NCBI GenBank assembly: GCA_039819485.1
Contig: JBCBRY010000031.1
Location: forward strand, 1 to 64,000
DNA: 64,000 nt
Reading direction: 5' to 3'
Source of the DNA: UBA6168 sp039819485
Lineage (GTDB): Bacteria; Bacteroidota; Bacteroidia; Chitinophagales; Saprospiraceae
Position 1 is the stretch's first letter, and each line of letters starts with the position of its first letter. Below the pieces are notes generated by a model. The model had not been told where the DNA came from. It worked only from the letters and a program-made list of their open reading frames with translations, and made no database searches. This document shows, one piece after another, positions 63,345 through 64,000 of this stretch. A program made the position numbers and the translations under genes.

Positions 63345-64000
63345 ACAGATTTGAAAAATACATCTCCAATAAAGTGGACGAATATCCATCCGCACTGGAT
63401 ACCGAATCACTTTGGATGACTTTGGAAAGTGACCTTGAGAAAAAGAAAAAACGAAGGTTGGCCATCATCCTATTGCTATTTCTTTCAGCATTGGCCATCG
63501 GTTATTTAATTCGTAATAATTTTCAGACAGCTCAGGTTGAACCGGCTGTACCAAACACAATGGCCATGGAAAATACCGAAGCTACGAACAAGGATTTTCA
63601 GATATCCTCACAAAATACGAATCAAACCGAAAATGAAAATGAACTCACAGTTTTAAATCCTGACTCTAAAAAAAGTGCATTCAGCAAAAAAACGATGACG
63701 GAAAACAAGAAAAAAACTGTACCGTCCATAATTAAAGAAAAAAATAAAACAGTCGATCAAAAAGAGACTTTGATCAAGCATTCTACTTATTCAAATAGCA
63801 ATACCAATTCAGCTAAAACAATCACTAAACCTGTTGCAGAAAATGACGTCAATGAATTAAAAAACCAAATCACAAAAATTGAAGACATCGACAAAATCAA
63901 CTTATTGGATTTAACAGAAATAAATTCTGTTAAAAAAGAAAACGAATTAATTATCAATAAAAATTCACTTAAAATCAAACCCGTTAAAAATTGGAGCCTA
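63335..64000 (+). CDS. probable anti-sigma factor (membrane protein), C-terminus outside window
   Basis: The frame opens at ATG 63335, inside the sigma gene end, and runs through the window edge without a stop (222 codons). A short N-terminal cytoplasmic part (LNRFEKYISNKVDEYPSALD) leads to one membrane helix (residues about 42-61: RLAIILLLFLSALAIGYLI) and a long Asn/Lys/Thr/Glu-rich periplasmic linker. Overlap with the sigma gene and the single-helix topology indicate a sigma-binding anchor. The N-terminal sigma-binding part is only about 40 residues and lacks the zinc-type HxxxCxxC motif. The visible end (KPVKNWSL) may lead into a barrel or periplasmic domain. Confidence 0.7.
   Translation, partial: MRLNRFEKYISNKVDEYPSALDTESLWMTLESDLEKKKKRRLAIILLLFLSALAIGYLIRNNFQTAQVEPAVPNTMAMENTEATNKDFQISSQNTNQTENENELTVLNPDSKKSAFSKKTMTENKKKTVPSIIKEKNKTVDQKETLIKHSTYSNSNTNSAKTITKPVAENDVNELKNQITKIEDIDKINLLDLTEINSVKKENELIINKNSLKIKPVKNWSL

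Noticed and set aside
1..64000. tRNA, rRNA or transposase genes
   Set aside because: I looked in the intergenic gaps for tRNA-like T-loops, rRNA-like blocks and transposase frames and found none; a covariance search would be needed to exclude a missed tRNA.

Overview
The window looks like chromosome from a member of the Bacteroidota, most likely the Saprospiria/Lewinella side of the phylum. The signs are several secreted proteins ending in type IX secretion (T9SS) sorting domains (type A at 22219-23193, 27540-29213, 29322-30989 and 34565-37855; type B at 9520-15831), TonB-dependent receptors, 7TMR-DISM hybrid kinases with AraC output domains, promoters of the TANNTTTG type and mostly absent Shine-Dalgarno sequences. 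I see no rRNA, tRNA, CRISPR array, prophage or transposase gene.

Layout. 1-2228 (minus): truncated secreted protein with two PA domains. 2744-8510: two FtsX/MacB-type ABC permeases flanking a frameshifted DUF1835 gene. 8636-9316 (minus): 2OG-Fe(II) dioxygenase. 9520-19533: 2103-residue repeat-rich T9SS type B protein, an M1 metallopeptidase and a putative beta-barrel protein. 19607-24371: cobalamin riboswitch, BtuB-like receptor, DUF4465 surface protein, Uma2-family protein and a small secreted protein. 24428-30989: hybrid sensor kinase and two tandem aryl-sulfate sulfotransferase-like T9SS proteins. 31716-34136: three-module nucleotidyltransferase / CDP-alcohol-transferase-like / flippase-like protein. 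34565-37855: SASA-type esterase. 38271-41207 (minus): second hybrid kinase. 41495-44275: Cys-rich HYC_CC_PP-like protein and TonB receptor. 44587-45486 (minus): DUF6624 lipoprotein. 45558-53637: TetR regulator and a phenylacetyl-CoA catabolic operon paaE-A-B-C-D-G-Z. 54062-55717: SAM methyltransferase (minus) and RlmF. 56196-64000: DinB-family protein, propeller-like lipoprotein, membrane AraC regulator, sterol-desaturase-family protein, large lipoprotein, ECF sigma factor and the start of its probable anti-sigma partner.

How genes work together. The paa operon encodes the epoxidase complex (A, B, C, D, E), the epoxide isomerase (G) and the ring-opening enzyme (Z). A perfect 18-bp palindrome overlaps the -7 element of the paaE promoter and is the probable operator of the adjacent TetR protein. 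The B12 riboswitch should repress the BtuB-like receptor when cobalamin is plentiful, and the DUF4465 protein beside it is a candidate accessory corrinoid protein. The ligase, paaH, paaJ and paaF functions are not here and must lie elsewhere if the pathway is complete.

The most unusual items are: a dispersed element whose four copies all have a core of exactly 72 bp bounded by complementary ends, with substitutions that keep G-U pairing; the three-module protein at 31716-34136, whose CDP-alcohol-transferase motif lacks two of its four aspartates; a DinB-like domain fused to PaaZ; distinct inverted repeats at five of the six junctions of the paa operon; and a tandem heptamer array directly upstream of the AraC-type regulator.
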